NCBI RefSeq assembly: GCF_031326225.1
Contig: NZ_CP133720.1
Span: 124,001 to 188,000, forward strand
Direction of reading: 5' to 3'
Length of the DNA: 64,000 bases
Source: Undibacterium cyanobacteriorum
Lineage (GTDB): Bacteria; Pseudomonadota; Gammaproteobacteria; Burkholderiales; Burkholderiaceae_D
The notes under the pieces were generated by a model. The model was not told the DNA's origin and made no database searches. It was given only the letters and a program-made list of their open reading frames with translations. The translations under genes and the position numbers were made by a program. This document shows, in pieces, positions 8,609 through 17,027 of this stretch; position 1 is the stretch's first letter; the number at the start of each line of letters is the position of its first letter.

Positions 8609-9760
8609 ATGCGCGTTTTCTGGCAGAGAGGTTTGGGCCTTATTAGCGTGCTCATGTTCTTGTGCATTTTTGGGTGTTCTGCGGCGGTACAGGCGCAGCA
8701 GTCTGCGCAAACTACACAGGCAAATCTCGCGTCAGAAAAGTCATTCTCGATCGCCAGCGAACCCAACTCAGCATGGCTAGTTCTAGCGCAGGGAAAGGCC
8801 CACTTTGTTCAAAGCGAGCAAGGCTTGATGATCACGTTCGATGCGCTAGATTTGCAATTGAATGGTAGTGATAGCGAGCCGATTTTTGTGAGCTCGGTAT
8901 TGATCTCGGGCCAGGAGGTGGATGCGCAGACAGGGCGCCGTACTCAGTTGATGCGATCAGAACGTTGGCCAGTGCGACAATCCCTGAGTGCCGGTCAGGC
9001 TATTCATTTGGAAGGCCAGGCGATCTTCATGCGCCATCCGAGTTGGCATCAAACCAATCCTCGTTTCTATCTCACGGTGGAATTTTCGCAGGCGAATGAG
9101 TTTGGCACAGTCGATATACCGAGCGATCTACACCAATATCAATTTGCCTCGGATTTCAAAAGTGGATCGAATGTGAGAGAAGCGCGGAGCGAAGTGCACA
9201 TGGGCTGGATTTTCATGGTGCTTGGTTTGGTCCCTGTGATCATGATGAGTATCTATTTTCTAAGAAGAAGCCACAAGCTAGTGATAGCCATGATGTTTTC
9301 GGGTTTATTTGCCATTGTTTGGATGACGGGCTTGTTACCTAGCCTGAATGCGGCATATGTGCAGACTTGGATGCCTACTGATGGCTATATCGTGGATCTC
9401 GATGTACGTACTCTCAAACCGACTTCGCAAGTGAGACATTATCAATTTCTACCGATCGTTAATTACGAATATCAGGTCGATGGTCAGAAATATCTCGGCA
9501 ATCAAGTGCATCCCGGATTGACACGTTTACGCTCTTTGGAGTCGGAGGCAAGCGACGAGGCCAGGGCGTGGGAAACGGCACTGCAGAAAGGCAGTAAAGT
9601 GCAGGTCTGGGTGGATCCCTTGAATCATTCACATGCCGTCTTGCAAAGAGACTTGCCTTTAGTGATCAAACTAATTGCCCTGTTCGGCACCCTGTTGTTG
9701 TGGTTTGCGTGGCGTTTTTATCAGCGCCGAATTGTTCTATCCCAAGGACGATCCAACTGA
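8609..9760 (+). CDS. Exported DUF3592 membrane protein
   Basis: The N-terminal 30 residues form a signal peptide with a possible lipobox (IFGCS) before AVQAQ. A ~160-residue extracytoplasmic region follows, then hydrophobic helices at about 197-216, 222-244 and 355-372. Between the last two lies a DUF3592 domain (QTWMPTDGYI through VWVDPLNHSHAVLQRDLP), a domain of unknown function common in bacterial membrane proteins. AAGGA stands 8 bases before the ATG and the gap to the KTSC gene is 3 bp, so it is the last gene of the operon beginning at 1512. Whether it works with the helicase or is only co-transcribed cannot be told. Confidence 0.7.
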   Translation: MRVFWQRGLGLISVLMFLCIFGCSAAVQAQQSAQTTQANLASEKSFSIASEPNSAWLVLAQGKAHFVQSEQGLMITFDALDLQLNGSDSEPIFVSSVLISGQEVDAQTGRRTQLMRSERWPVRQSLSAGQAIHLEGQAIFMRHPSWHQTNPRFYLTVEFSQANEFGTVDIPSDLHQYQFASDFKSGSNVREARSEVHMGWIFMVLGLVPVIMMSIYFLRRSHKLVIAMMFSGLFAIVWMTGLLPSLNAAYVQTWMPTDGYIVDLDVRTLKPTSQVRHYQFLPIVNYEYQVDGQKYLGNQVHPGLTRLRSLESEASDEARAWETALQKGSKVQVWVDPLNHSHAVLQRDLPLVIKLIALFGTLLLWFAWRFYQRRIVLSQGRSN

Positions 9761-10076
9761 TCCCAAACTTCATTTTGCGCCTTGCCTTTTTCGGCACCCT
9801 AGTCGATAGTGAAATCAAGCACTCTTTATCGAAGATCGTGCCCAACACCAAAGCTTCGCCATCCCTCTGAAGCTGATTTTTAAATAGACTCTTTTTGTTT
9901 GTTGTAGCTTGTTCCACGACCTTGATGACAGCGTGGGCGCTGCCTTCGCTCGAGTTCTCTCGCTCTTTGATTGCATTTGTTCTTTGTTTTTTCGGGCAGT
10001 GCTAGCATCAATTTTGGTTTGCTTGCTGTCCCTATTTTGTTCGAGATATTTTTATTGATGTGCAAAGGAGCTCACC
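9761..10076. other. Intergenic region before exbD-like gene
   Basis: A 316-bp stretch with no convincing gene. AAGGAG at its end serves as the ribosome site of the ExbD-like gene. T-rich tracts are present, but I found no hairpin plus T-run that would qualify as a terminator and no good -35/-10 pair. Confidence 0.5.
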
Positions 10077-10511
10077 ATGGATACGCAAACATTGTCACCA
10101 CAAGCCCAAGCTAGCAATAGCTCCGCTGAACCGATGATGGAAATGAATATGACGCCGATGATTGATGTCATGTTGGTGTTGATCATCATGTTTATCACTA
10201 CCCTGCCCATCGCGCAGAATGCCGTGAATTTAGCCATGCCCGGCGACGGTTGCAAAGGCGATTGTCCGAAACCTGAAGTGGTCAGAATTGATGTCGACTT
10301 CGACGGTACGGTGATGTGGAATGGGCAGGTGTTAGAGCGCACCCAACTCGAGGCCAAACTCGATGGTATCAAGAGTTTAGCCAAGCAACCCGAAGTGCAA
10401 CTCTATCCGCATCGCTTGACTTCGTATAAAAATGTCGCAGCGGTCTTGGCCGCGGCACAAAGTCGGGGCGTGACGAGTTTAGGGATTATTGGTAACGAGC
10501 AGTATTTGTAA
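10077..10511 (+). CDS. Orphan ExbD/TolR-family biopolymer transport protein
   Basis: ExbD/TolR proteins use proton flow through ExbB/TolQ to energise outer-membrane processes. Seen here: a short cytoplasmic N-terminus, the family motif MNMTPMIDVMLVLIIMFI at about 22-39 with the conserved membrane Asp (D29), then a periplasmic domain ending in VAAVLAAAQSRGVTSLGIIG. Length (144) is typical. A Cys pair (CKGDC) just after the membrane helix may form a small disulphide loop. No exbB, tonB or receptor gene lies beside it, so it must use a partner encoded elsewhere. The start is supported by AAGGAG 7 bases upstream. Confidence 0.9.
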   Translation: MDTQTLSPQAQASNSSAEPMMEMNMTPMIDVMLVLIIMFITTLPIAQNAVNLAMPGDGCKGDCPKPEVVRIDVDFDGTVMWNGQVLERTQLEAKLDGIKSLAKQPEVQLYPHRLTSYKNVAAVLAAAQSRGVTSLGIIGNEQYL

Positions 10512-10691
10512 GAACAACGGACGACCTCCATGGTTTGATTCGCTTGCCGAGCGCCATAGTGCACTCGGCAAATGCTTGCTGTTGTTGCTTCAAATGCAAA
10601 TAAAAGAGAGCGCCTCTGAAGAAAAAATCCATGCGTGCTATGATCAGCGCCTGTCTTAATTCGAACCAAGTGTCTCGAACATAGTGAAGGT

Positions 10692-10719
10692 GGTAACGTC
10701 GCATTAAGAATGCGTTACC
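10692..10719 (+). promoter_or_regulatory. Bulged hairpin in the GST leader
   Basis: GGTAAC + (GTC bulge) + GCATT, loop AAG, then AATGC + GTTACC gives an 11-bp stem with one bulge. It ends one base before an in-frame GTG (10720) and 27 bases before the chosen GST start. It could influence translation or be an operator. This is a structural observation only. Confidence 0.35.
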
Positions 10720-10746
10720 GTGATCAAGATTTTTTCTGAGGACAAT

Positions 10747-11367
10747 ATGCCGCAATTAAAAGTAACCTATTTTGACGTACACGGTGGTCGTGCCGAGCCA
10801 ATTCGTTTGGCCTTGGCTGTGGGTGGTATTGATTTTGAAGACCATCGTTTTGCTTATCCTGAATTTGCGGAAGTACGCAAGACCACGCCGTTCGGACAAG
10901 TGCCGACTTTGACGGTCGATGGTGTGCAAGTCACACAATGCGATGCGCAATTGCGCTATGCCGGTAAGTTGGCGGGTTTGTATCCGAATGACGCTTTCCA
11001 AGCTTTGTTGTGCGATGAAGTGATGTTCGTGGTGGAAGAAGCGAGCATGCGCATGGGCCCCACTTATCGTATGACAGGCGAAGAACAGAAAGCGGCACGC
11101 TTGGCTTTGGTCAATGGTTCAATTCCTGTTTATTTGCGCTGGTTAGAGCAACAATTGAAAGCCCATGGTGGTGAGTACTTCGCGGACAATCGCTTGACCG
11201 TGGCAGATCTGAAAGTCTTCGTTGATATTCGTGGTTTGAATTCGGGTCGTTTGGACCATGTGCCAACGGATTTGGTCGAACAAGTCGCGCCAGCATTGAA
11301 TGCGCACATGAAGCGTGTGGCAGAACATCCAGCGGTGGCCGCGTACTACGCGAAGTTCGCTAAATAA
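10747..11367 (+). CDS. Glutathione S-transferase, sigma-like class
   Basis: A 206-residue cytosolic enzyme conjugating or reducing substrates with glutathione. The N-terminal thioredoxin-like domain begins LKVTYFDVHGGRAEPIRLAL with Tyr8 in the catalytic position of sigma/alpha-type GSTs. FGQVPTL carries the cis-proline and VTQCDAQLRYAGKL is the glutathione gamma-glutamyl site (normally QS; here QCD). The C-terminal helical domain contains LTVADLKVF. ATG 10747 is chosen over GTG 10720 because TGAGGA lies just upstream and the Tyr then falls at position 8. A strong terminator follows. Confidence 0.88.
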   Translation: MPQLKVTYFDVHGGRAEPIRLALAVGGIDFEDHRFAYPEFAEVRKTTPFGQVPTLTVDGVQVTQCDAQLRYAGKLAGLYPNDAFQALLCDEVMFVVEEASMRMGPTYRMTGEEQKAARLALVNGSIPVYLRWLEQQLKAHGGEYFADNRLTVADLKVFVDIRGLNSGRLDHVPTDLVEQVAPALNAHMKRVAEHPAVAAYYAKFAK

Positions 11368-11441
11368 ACGCGAATACAGGCATGTAAGAGCATATAAGGC
11401 AGATCAGGGCAGAGCATGTTCTGCTTAAGAAGTGAACAAGG

Positions 11442-11471
11442 GGCGCATCGAGTTTGATGCGCCTTTTTTTT
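11442..11471 (+). terminator. Rho-independent terminator after GST
   Basis: Perfect 8-bp stem GGCGCATC/GATGCGCC with a 6-base loop, followed by eight T. Confidence 0.9.
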
Positions 11472-11550
11472 GGCTCATGTTGACCAAGCGTGACAAAGAG
11501 ATAAGACCTCTGCACAAGCCGCTACGCGACTGTATTCTAAGTCGACGGTA

Positions 11551-12336
11551 TTAAGCTGTACTAGCATCGCTAGCGCGCACCGCTGCTACAAAAGCACGCA
11601 CCAATTCTAGATCGCTTTGCCAATATTCTGGAGCAAGACCCGCTATCGTGCGCAGGGGCGATGACTGCATGGGCATTATGGATGCCGTGGAGTCGCTTGC
11701 CCGATTGGATTGTAGCAAGCGTCTGCACGAGGCATGTACAGCGGCGACCTGGGTGTCTTTAATCAGCTCCGCGACATTGCTCGGCGTAAGTCCAGCGCCC
11801 GCCATGATATGGATGTGCGGGTAGTCCTGTACCCATTTCCGTAAATTTTCTTTGCCTTGCGGCGCACTGTCGGCTGCGCCTGAGCTCAGCAAGGTTTGAA
11901 TCCCCAGCTCCGTTAATATAGGCCAATTCTCATCGTGCTTCGTAATGCAATCGAAAGCGCGATGAAAGACCAGATGCATATCACCCGCGACTTCGCGCAT
12001 TGCCAGACAAAAATCACGATCGATATTGCCGTAGCGGTCTAAAGCTCCAATCACCACACCATCACAAGCGAGTTGCCGACAAATGCTGATATCGCGCAGC
12101 ATGATCTCACGCTCTTCCTCGCTATACACAAAGTCGCCAATGCGAGGCCGTATCAACACGTGAAGTGGGATGTTGAGTTTGTCGCGGCATAAGGAAATCG
12201 TCCCGAACGAAGGCGTTACGCCGCCCCCCTCTAAAAATTCACAAAGCTCGACACGATCCGCACCACCTTCCTGCGCGGCGATCGCGGAGCGCACTGAATT
12301 CGCGGCGATTTCGATGATGGTGCGGCGTGGGTTCAT
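11551..12336 (-). CDS. cutC: CutC family protein
   Basis: A TIM-barrel protein of the CutC family, historically tied to copper homeostasis; the biochemical role is unsettled. Recognised from the conserved opening EIAANSVRSAIAAQEGGADRVELC, followed by GGVTPSFG, HVLIRPRIGDFVYSEEE, DGVVIGALDRYGNID, HRAFD and LLSSGAA. Length 261 matches the family. No signal peptide, so cytosolic. It lies 21 bp downstream of a small hypothetical gene and continues the minus-strand run that begins with glucokinase, so it may be co-transcribed. No copper-responsive site was recognised. Confidence 0.92.
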   Translation of the reverse strand: MNPRRTIIEIAANSVRSAIAAQEGGADRVELCEFLEGGGVTPSFGTISLCRDKLNIPLHVLIRPRIGDFVYSEEEREIMLRDISICRQLACDGVVIGALDRYGNIDRDFCLAMREVAGDMHLVFHRAFDCITKHDENWPILTELGIQTLLSSGAADSAPQGKENLRKWVQDYPHIHIMAGAGLTPSNVAELIKDTQVAAVHASCRRLLQSNRASDSTASIMPMQSSPLRTIAGLAPEYWQSDLELVRAFVAAVRASDASTA

Positions 12337-12357
12337 GGTGGTAAAGCCTTCACTTAA

Positions 12358-12651
12358 CTATGAATTTGGGGTTTGCACGAAGCTCCAATTCATTGCCTCG
12401 ATACGCAAAACATCGCCCGATTGCAGCACGATTTCAAAAATCTGCGGCGCCGCTATGCGAGTCTCCAAAATCGATATGGAAGGTCCCCAACTTTCATGTC
12501 TTGGAAGTTCGATGTGCTTGAATTTGTCGAAAATAAGATCGTGAGAAATCTGGCTTGCCGGTAATACACGAAACGCGCATTGACAGATATTCCAGTCGAC
12601 ACGAACTTCTAACAGACTCGCGTCATGAAGTGGAAGATCTTCAAACAGCAT
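12358..12651 (-). CDS. Small conserved-looking protein of unknown function
   Basis: 97 residues, acidic and soluble, beginning MLFEDLPLHDASLLEVRVDW with a central HESWGPSISI segment. I do not recognise a family. The start at 12651 is preferred over 12672: AAAGGAT precedes it by about 10 bases and this start falls just after the stop of the upstream asparaginase gene, whereas the longer version overlaps that gene and has no ribosome site. It is sandwiched between the asparaginase and cutC genes with gaps under 25 bp, so it is probably part of the same transcript. Confidence 0.6.
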   Translation of the reverse strand: MLFEDLPLHDASLLEVRVDWNICQCAFRVLPASQISHDLIFDKFKHIELPRHESWGPSISILETRIAAPQIFEIVLQSGDVLRIEAMNWSFVQTPNS

Positions 12652-12658
12652 GATCTCG

Positions 12659-13666
12659 TTATCCTTTGGCATAAACCGAAGCCGAATCTAGCAGGCGTTC
12701 ATCTTTATCGTGATCACACACGGCATACACAAAACCATGGTGCAAAGCATAAGCGCCGGTTTCGCCGTGTTTGTTGATGGCCAATAGGCATACTTGCAGA
12801 TTCTTACTAGCTTCTTCGCGTTTTTGCACGATGCGCTCTAAGGCGGCTAAGCAGGCTTCGCTCGGTGACTTCCCTTGTCGCATCATCTCTACCGCCAAGA
12901 AGCTGGCAGCATTGCGTATCATTTCTTCGCCGACGCCAGAAGCGGTCGCTGCACCGACTTGGTTATCGACATATAAGCCCGCGCCAATGATGGGGCTGTC
13001 GCCGACGCGACCGCGTAATTTCCAGGCCATGCCGCTGGTAGTGCAAGCGCCCGCTAAGCGGCCTTGGCTATCGATCGCCAACATGCCTAAGGTGTCGTGG
13101 TTGCTCTTATCGCCCGGAATCGCTTTCGATAAACGCTCCACATTCATTTGCGGTTGATACTTGCTTTCTTTTTTCCACTCCTGCCAGGCTTTCTTGGCCG
13201 TGGGTGTCAATAAACGACGTTTTTGAAATCCTTGTTCAACCGCGAATTGCTGTGCACCGGCTCCGACCAACATGACGTGCGGTGTTTTCTCCATGACCCG
13301 CCGCGCCACCGAAATCGGATGCAAAATGTCTTCCAGTGCGGCGACCGAGCCACAGCGACCATCGCCATCCATGATGCTGGCGTCCAAGCTCAAATGACCA
13401 TCGCGATCAGGATTACCACAGCGACCCACCGTGGCATTGCATAAATCGCTCTCAGCCCAACGCGCACCTTGCTCGACGGCGTCTAAGGCCGAGCCGCCAT
13501 TGCGCAAGACTTGCCATGCCGCTTGGTTGGCGCCGACTCCAAAATCCCAGGTCGAGACCACGCGGGCTTGTTGATTGGTTTTGGCATGCACTGCAAAGCT
13601 GGCGGGAAGGAGTAATCCTGCGCCAGTAAGCGAAGTCGTCTTGAGCCAATCGCGTCGAGAAATCAT
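12659..13666 (-). CDS. N4-(beta-N-acetylglucosaminyl)-L-asparaginase (glycosylasparaginase), Tat-exported
   Basis: An Ntn-hydrolase that self-cleaves before a threonine, which then becomes the nucleophile. NHDTLGMLAID places it at T192, and GRVGDSPIIGAGLY plus ATASGVGEEMI are the substrate-site and second-strand motifs of the glycosylasparaginase branch. The N-terminus MISRRDWLKTTSLTGAGLLL is a twin-arginine signal, so the folded precursor is exported. Length 335 is normal. The glucokinase gene lies 9 bp upstream, and the pairing suggests salvage of N-acetylglucosamine-Asn or isoaspartyl peptides, but that is inference. An isoaspartyl peptidase activity is the main alternative. Confidence 0.9.
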   Translation of the reverse strand: MISRRDWLKTTSLTGAGLLLPASFAVHAKTNQQARVVSTWDFGVGANQAAWQVLRNGGSALDAVEQGARWAESDLCNATVGRCGNPDRDGHLSLDASIMDGDGRCGSVAALEDILHPISVARRVMEKTPHVMLVGAGAQQFAVEQGFQKRRLLTPTAKKAWQEWKKESKYQPQMNVERLSKAIPGDKSNHDTLGMLAIDSQGRLAGACTTSGMAWKLRGRVGDSPIIGAGLYVDNQVGAATASGVGEEMIRNAASFLAVEMMRQGKSPSEACLAALERIVQKREEASKNLQVCLLAINKHGETGAYALHHGFVYAVCDHDKDERLLDSASVYAKG

Positions 13667-13675
13667 GAAAGGTCC

Positions 13676-14728
13676 TTAAAGTGTGCGAAGAAATTGTTCG
13701 CGATAATATTGTGCGGCACCGAGCAAAGCTAATTGACCATGATCCAGCACATCAACTTGTACCTGCTCCATCACAGAACGCATCACGCCTTTGGCCAGCA
13801 CGCGTTCTTGCAAACGACTTTGACGCAAATAGTCAACGATTTGTGAAGGAATGCCGCCCGCCAGTAAAGCACGTTGGCAACCAAAATTGATGCAAAGGTC
13901 GGCCATGACACTACCGAGGATGCCGCAGAACATGTCGAGTGCAGCGACCGCGCATGAGTTTCGTTGATTGGCGTGATCTTGCATTGCGCGGTTGGTGACA
14001 TCGGCCGGAGAGCTCAGTGAAGGCATCGTTTGTTCCAATGTACAAATGGCGCGATACAGATTCATCAAGCCTGGTCCAGATAAAACGCGTTCGACATCAA
14101 GGTGCGCAAATTCTTGGCGCAAGAGCGCGGCGACAGCAAACTCGCGATCCGTTACGGGTGCCCATGTCGCATGTCCTGCTTCACTGGCAATCACCGTCGA
14201 TGCTTGTTCGTGAAGACCGGGGCACCACAAGGCAGCGCCAAGGCCAGTGCCGGGCCCCATCACCAAAACGGCTTCCTTGCCTAGCGGCCGTGGCCCGGAG
14301 GCAGGCATGCACAGGTTCTGCAAATCGGATTCGTTTAAGGTCGGGATGGCATGGGCCAAAGCGACGAAATCATTGAGTAAATGAACTTGATTACTGTGTT
14401 TACTCTGAGCCTGTGTAAAGTGCTGGGCAATTTCGGCGCGACGCACTGGCCATGGCATATTCGCTTGTGCCGCCACATCACCATCAATAATCGGTGCAGC
14501 GACCGCCATCACCATCGCAGTTTTTGCAGCAGCAACGGCTTCAGGATGCAGCGTTTGATAATGCGCGATCACCTCAGGGAAAGTAGGAAAGTCGTGGCAA
14601 AGGAGTTTTTCTACGCTATGGATGTGGATATTTTCAGAGGCAATGTTTGCCAAAGCAAAACGTGCATGAGTGCCGCCGATGTCGGCTACCAAAATCGTAG
14701 CAGCGCATGTAGGGATTGGATTAGACAT
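13676..14728 (-). CDS. glk: Glucokinase (Glk family)
   Basis: Phosphorylates glucose with ATP in the cytosol. The ATP-phosphate loop ADIGGTHARFAL lies at 15-26, the catalytic Asp is D120 in LLNDFVALAHAIP, and GPGTGLGAALW and SEAGHATWAP are further Glk signatures. The C-terminal LLAGGIPSQIVDYL is the second sugar-kinase motif. Length 350 is slightly above the usual ~320-330. First gene of a minus-strand run glk-asparaginase-small ORF-cutC. The 292 bp before it are shared with a divergent small membrane-protein gene. Confidence 0.93.
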   Translation of the reverse strand: MSNPIPTCAATILVADIGGTHARFALANIASENIHIHSVEKLLCHDFPTFPEVIAHYQTLHPEAVAAAKTAMVMAVAAPIIDGDVAAQANMPWPVRRAEIAQHFTQAQSKHSNQVHLLNDFVALAHAIPTLNESDLQNLCMPASGPRPLGKEAVLVMGPGTGLGAALWCPGLHEQASTVIASEAGHATWAPVTDREFAVAALLRQEFAHLDVERVLSGPGLMNLYRAICTLEQTMPSLSSPADVTNRAMQDHANQRNSCAVAALDMFCGILGSVMADLCINFGCQRALLAGGIPSQIVDYLRQSRLQERVLAKGVMRSVMEQVQVDVLDHGQLALLGAAQYYREQFLRTL

Positions 14729-14984
14729 AGTGAGAACCGAGTGAAGCGCGAGCGAATTCGAATCGGGTAGTGTGATGTTTCAATGGATTAAACCACCACA
14801 GCAGGAATGCGCCCTAGTCTAACGTATTTTAAGGCTAAGAATGGCGGAGTGTGACATAGAGCTTCCACTGTTCGCATGTTTAGTGTTGCTTCAACTAAAC
14901 AAGTTTGCTTAGGTGATCTGCATGGCAAATAATTCCTAGGAGAAGAAGCTTGCAGCGAAAGTGTGCTTGAGAGCTTGTAGGCTT

Positions 14985-15004
14985 GTACAATAGAATTTTT
15001 GTAC
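14985..15004 (+). promoter_or_regulatory. -10-like hexamer inside a GTACAA/TTGTAC dyad
   Basis: TACAAT at 14986-14991 is a plausible -10 element 30 bases before the next start codon, though no good -35 lies at 16-18 bp. It overlaps an inverted repeat GTACAA-N8-TTGTAC. The same arms flank the -10 of the DUF3297 promoter at 22091-22116 with a 14-base spacer. Confidence 0.35.
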
Positions 15005-15020
15005 CAATCATCGACACATT

Positions 15021-15287
15021 ATGCTCAAGCTTGTTAACGACATCGCTAGCTATGCCGCCTTAATGTTTATCTTTGCCTTGATCGCTGAGCAAAGACTGTC
15101 CCGCATGCCGGATCTAAAGGAACGAGTGATGCGTCGTTACCTCTATGCTTGGGGCGTGGCAGCGGTGGGGATTGCCTTGATGTTCATCAGCATAGGCGCG
15201 AATCAACTCCATCTACTGATCGCGGCTGTTGTCTCTGGCCTGGCCTCTTGGGCCGTAGCGCAGTGGGTGGAAAAGCGCCCCAAGTAA
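15021..15287 (+). CDS. Small membrane protein of unknown function
   Basis: 88 residues with hydrophobic stretches at about 7-22, 42-60 and 64-80, suggesting three short membrane helices and a basic C-terminus (VEKRPK). No family recognised. It is followed 48 bp later by the MAPEG gene on the same strand, so it may be co-transcribed with it. The start ATG is the only good candidate downstream of the TACAAT element. Confidence 0.6.
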   Translation: MLKLVNDIASYAALMFIFALIAEQRLSRMPDLKERVMRRYLYAWGVAAVGIALMFISIGANQLHLLIAAVVSGLASWAVAQWVEKRPK

Positions 15288-15335
15288 GCACAGATGAACA
15301 ATCGTAGGACCACCCAACAACACGGTCGTTGAAAC

Positions 15336-15761
15336 ATGAACCCAGCCCTTAATCATCAGTTGATTTTCCCCATGACGGCGCACTTGGTGTTCTGTGTGCT
15401 TTTGTATGCTGCTCTGACCTTGGCACGCTTGCCTGCGGTATGGGGCGTAGGACGTGACGCCGATGGTAATAATCCATGGGCCACATACGAGAAGCGCATT
15501 AGCGCCAATTTGAGTAATCAATTTGAATGGCCGATGTTCTTCCACCTCGCGGCTGTGATTTTTCTAACGCGCACCGACGTGTTTGCGCACTATGCTGTGG
15601 TTGCCGCGTGGATGTTTATAGTCGGTCGCGTATTGCATAGTGCGATCCAAATCGGCACTACGAATGTGCGTTTGCGCGGCTTGGTGTTTATGTTGAATTT
15701 TGTAGCGGTGTTGGTGATGTGGGGAGAACTGCTGATGCAGTTTTCAGCCATCAAAACTTAG
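15336..15761 (+). CDS. MAPEG family membrane protein
   Basis: The MAPEG family comprises four-helix membrane proteins related to microsomal glutathione transferases. Seen: about four hydrophobic helices across 141 residues and the family signature ISANLSNQFEWPMFFHLA at about 53-70 (an N-x2-NQFE-x-P pattern). The C-terminal helix is MLNFVAVLVMWGELLMQF. Bacterial members often have undefined substrates. Neighbours give no pathway link, although a soluble GST is encoded 4 kb upstream. Confidence 0.85.
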   Translation: MNPALNHQLIFPMTAHLVFCVLLYAALTLARLPAVWGVGRDADGNNPWATYEKRISANLSNQFEWPMFFHLAAVIFLTRTDVFAHYAVVAAWMFIVGRVLHSAIQIGTTNVRLRGLVFMLNFVAVLVMWGELLMQFSAIKT

Positions 15762-15788
15762 TTGACGAATCTTCGTGAGTGACAAAGT

Positions 15789-16358
15789 ATGAATCAATCC
15801 TTCAACCCATTTCGAATCGTGATTTTGCCTGGTCTTGGTAACTCGGGTTCCCGACATTGGCAAACCCACTGGCAAACGCATTGGGGTCAAGCGCATCCAA
15901 GTTGGCGACGGGTAGAGCATCAAGAGTGGATCACACCAAAAGCCGAAGATTGGATCGCGAATTTGCAGCAAGCTCTAGATGAAAGTACGATGCCGACGAT
16001 TTTGGTAGCGCACTCCCTCGCTTGCGTCTTAACCGCGCGCTGGGCCTTGCAACACAGCGGCCCCGTCGCCGGCGCGTTCTTGGTGGCACCGAGCGATGTT
16101 GATGCTCCGGGTTTTCCGGAAGGAACCAGCGGCTTTAAACCGATGCCGATGAATCGTTTACCTTTCCCTTCGATGTTGGTGGCGAGCACCAACGACTTTT
16201 ACGCCAGCGAAGAACGCAGCCGCGCTTTTGCCGAGGCGTGGGGGTCTGAATTGGTCGTGCTCGGTGCGCGCGATCATATCGGCGAGGCGGCCAATTTGGG
16301 AATGTGGCCAGAGGGGATGGCTTTGTTGGAGCGCTTTGCGGCTGGTTTGACTAAGTGA
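15789..16358 (+). CDS. RBBP9/YdeN family serine hydrolase
   Basis: A small alpha/beta hydrolase of 189 residues. The family opening PGLGNSGSRHWQ lies at 14-25, the nucleophile elbow AHSLAC places Ser at S76, and the likely acid and base are D136 (STND) and H163 (ARDHIG). SGFKPMPMNRLPFPSMLVAS is typical. Cytosolic; the substrate is unknown for most bacterial members. It sits 27 bp after the MAPEG gene. Confidence 0.88.
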   Translation: MNQSFNPFRIVILPGLGNSGSRHWQTHWQTHWGQAHPSWRRVEHQEWITPKAEDWIANLQQALDESTMPTILVAHSLACVLTARWALQHSGPVAGAFLVAPSDVDAPGFPEGTSGFKPMPMNRLPFPSMLVASTNDFYASEERSRAFAEAWGSELVVLGARDHIGEAANLGMWPEGMALLERFAAGLTK

Positions 16359-16451
16359 ATCAGTAAGCTCTAAACATGATGTGTTCACGTGGTGATGGAG
16401 CATCGATTACTGTCGTTAAACACATTTTGCAGTTTCAAAGAAGGATAAAAC

Positions 16452-16913
16452 ATGCAGTGTCCGATTGATCAAACGCCATTGAGTTTGCGAACGGTAGAAG
16501 GAAAGTCGTTGCATTTGTGTACGCAATGCAATGGACATTTCCTGACGGCCGACGCGATCGCTGAATTGCGGGCTAATGCTGCAATCCAAATTCATTTGCA
16601 TGAAAAGCAGTCCTTTCGTGTGTCGCGGCGCGACGGCTTGAGTTTACTTAGTCCCTGTCATGCGGTGTCTATGCACACGCTGTTTTTCCGGGGAGTTGAA
16701 ATTGATGTATGCCCCCAGTGCTATGCGGTGTGGCTTGATTCCGATGAACTTCAGAGAGTTCTACAACAGGTGAAATTTTCGAAAGTGGAAGATTTATCTG
16801 GTGTTGCCGCTACGAAGCCGGAGTTTGAGACGAGTGTGGCTAAGGGAGACGGACTTGACGTCATAGAAGTGATTGCTGATCTGGTTGAGGCCGTTGCGTC
16901 GTTCGTAGATTAA
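16452..16913 (+). CDS. Double TFIIB-type zinc-ribbon protein
   Basis: 153 residues with two CxxC-based ribbons: MQCPIDQTPL...LCTQCNGHF (C3, C23, C26) and SPCHAVSMHTLFFRGVEIDVCPQCYAVWLD, each followed by the W/F-LD-E type tail seen in zf-TFIIB-like bacterial proteins. The C-terminal 50 residues are acidic and hydrophobic. The ribosome site AAGGAT lies before the ATG. The molecular role of this family is unknown; zinc-dependent protein interaction is a guess. Confidence 0.8.
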   Translation: MQCPIDQTPLSLRTVEGKSLHLCTQCNGHFLTADAIAELRANAAIQIHLHEKQSFRVSRRDGLSLLSPCHAVSMHTLFFRGVEIDVCPQCYAVWLDSDELQRVLQQVKFSKVEDLSGVAATKPEFETSVAKGDGLDVIEVIADLVEAVASFVD

Positions 16914-17027
16914 ACTGTTAGGGGTTCTTCATGAAGCGTTCCCTGGGAGGCACCTCATTGCGGTAGTCTGTGGCGAAATCTGAGTTAAGATGTCGTTCGT
17001 CAGTATGCAAGCATCAGTTTCTTTTTT

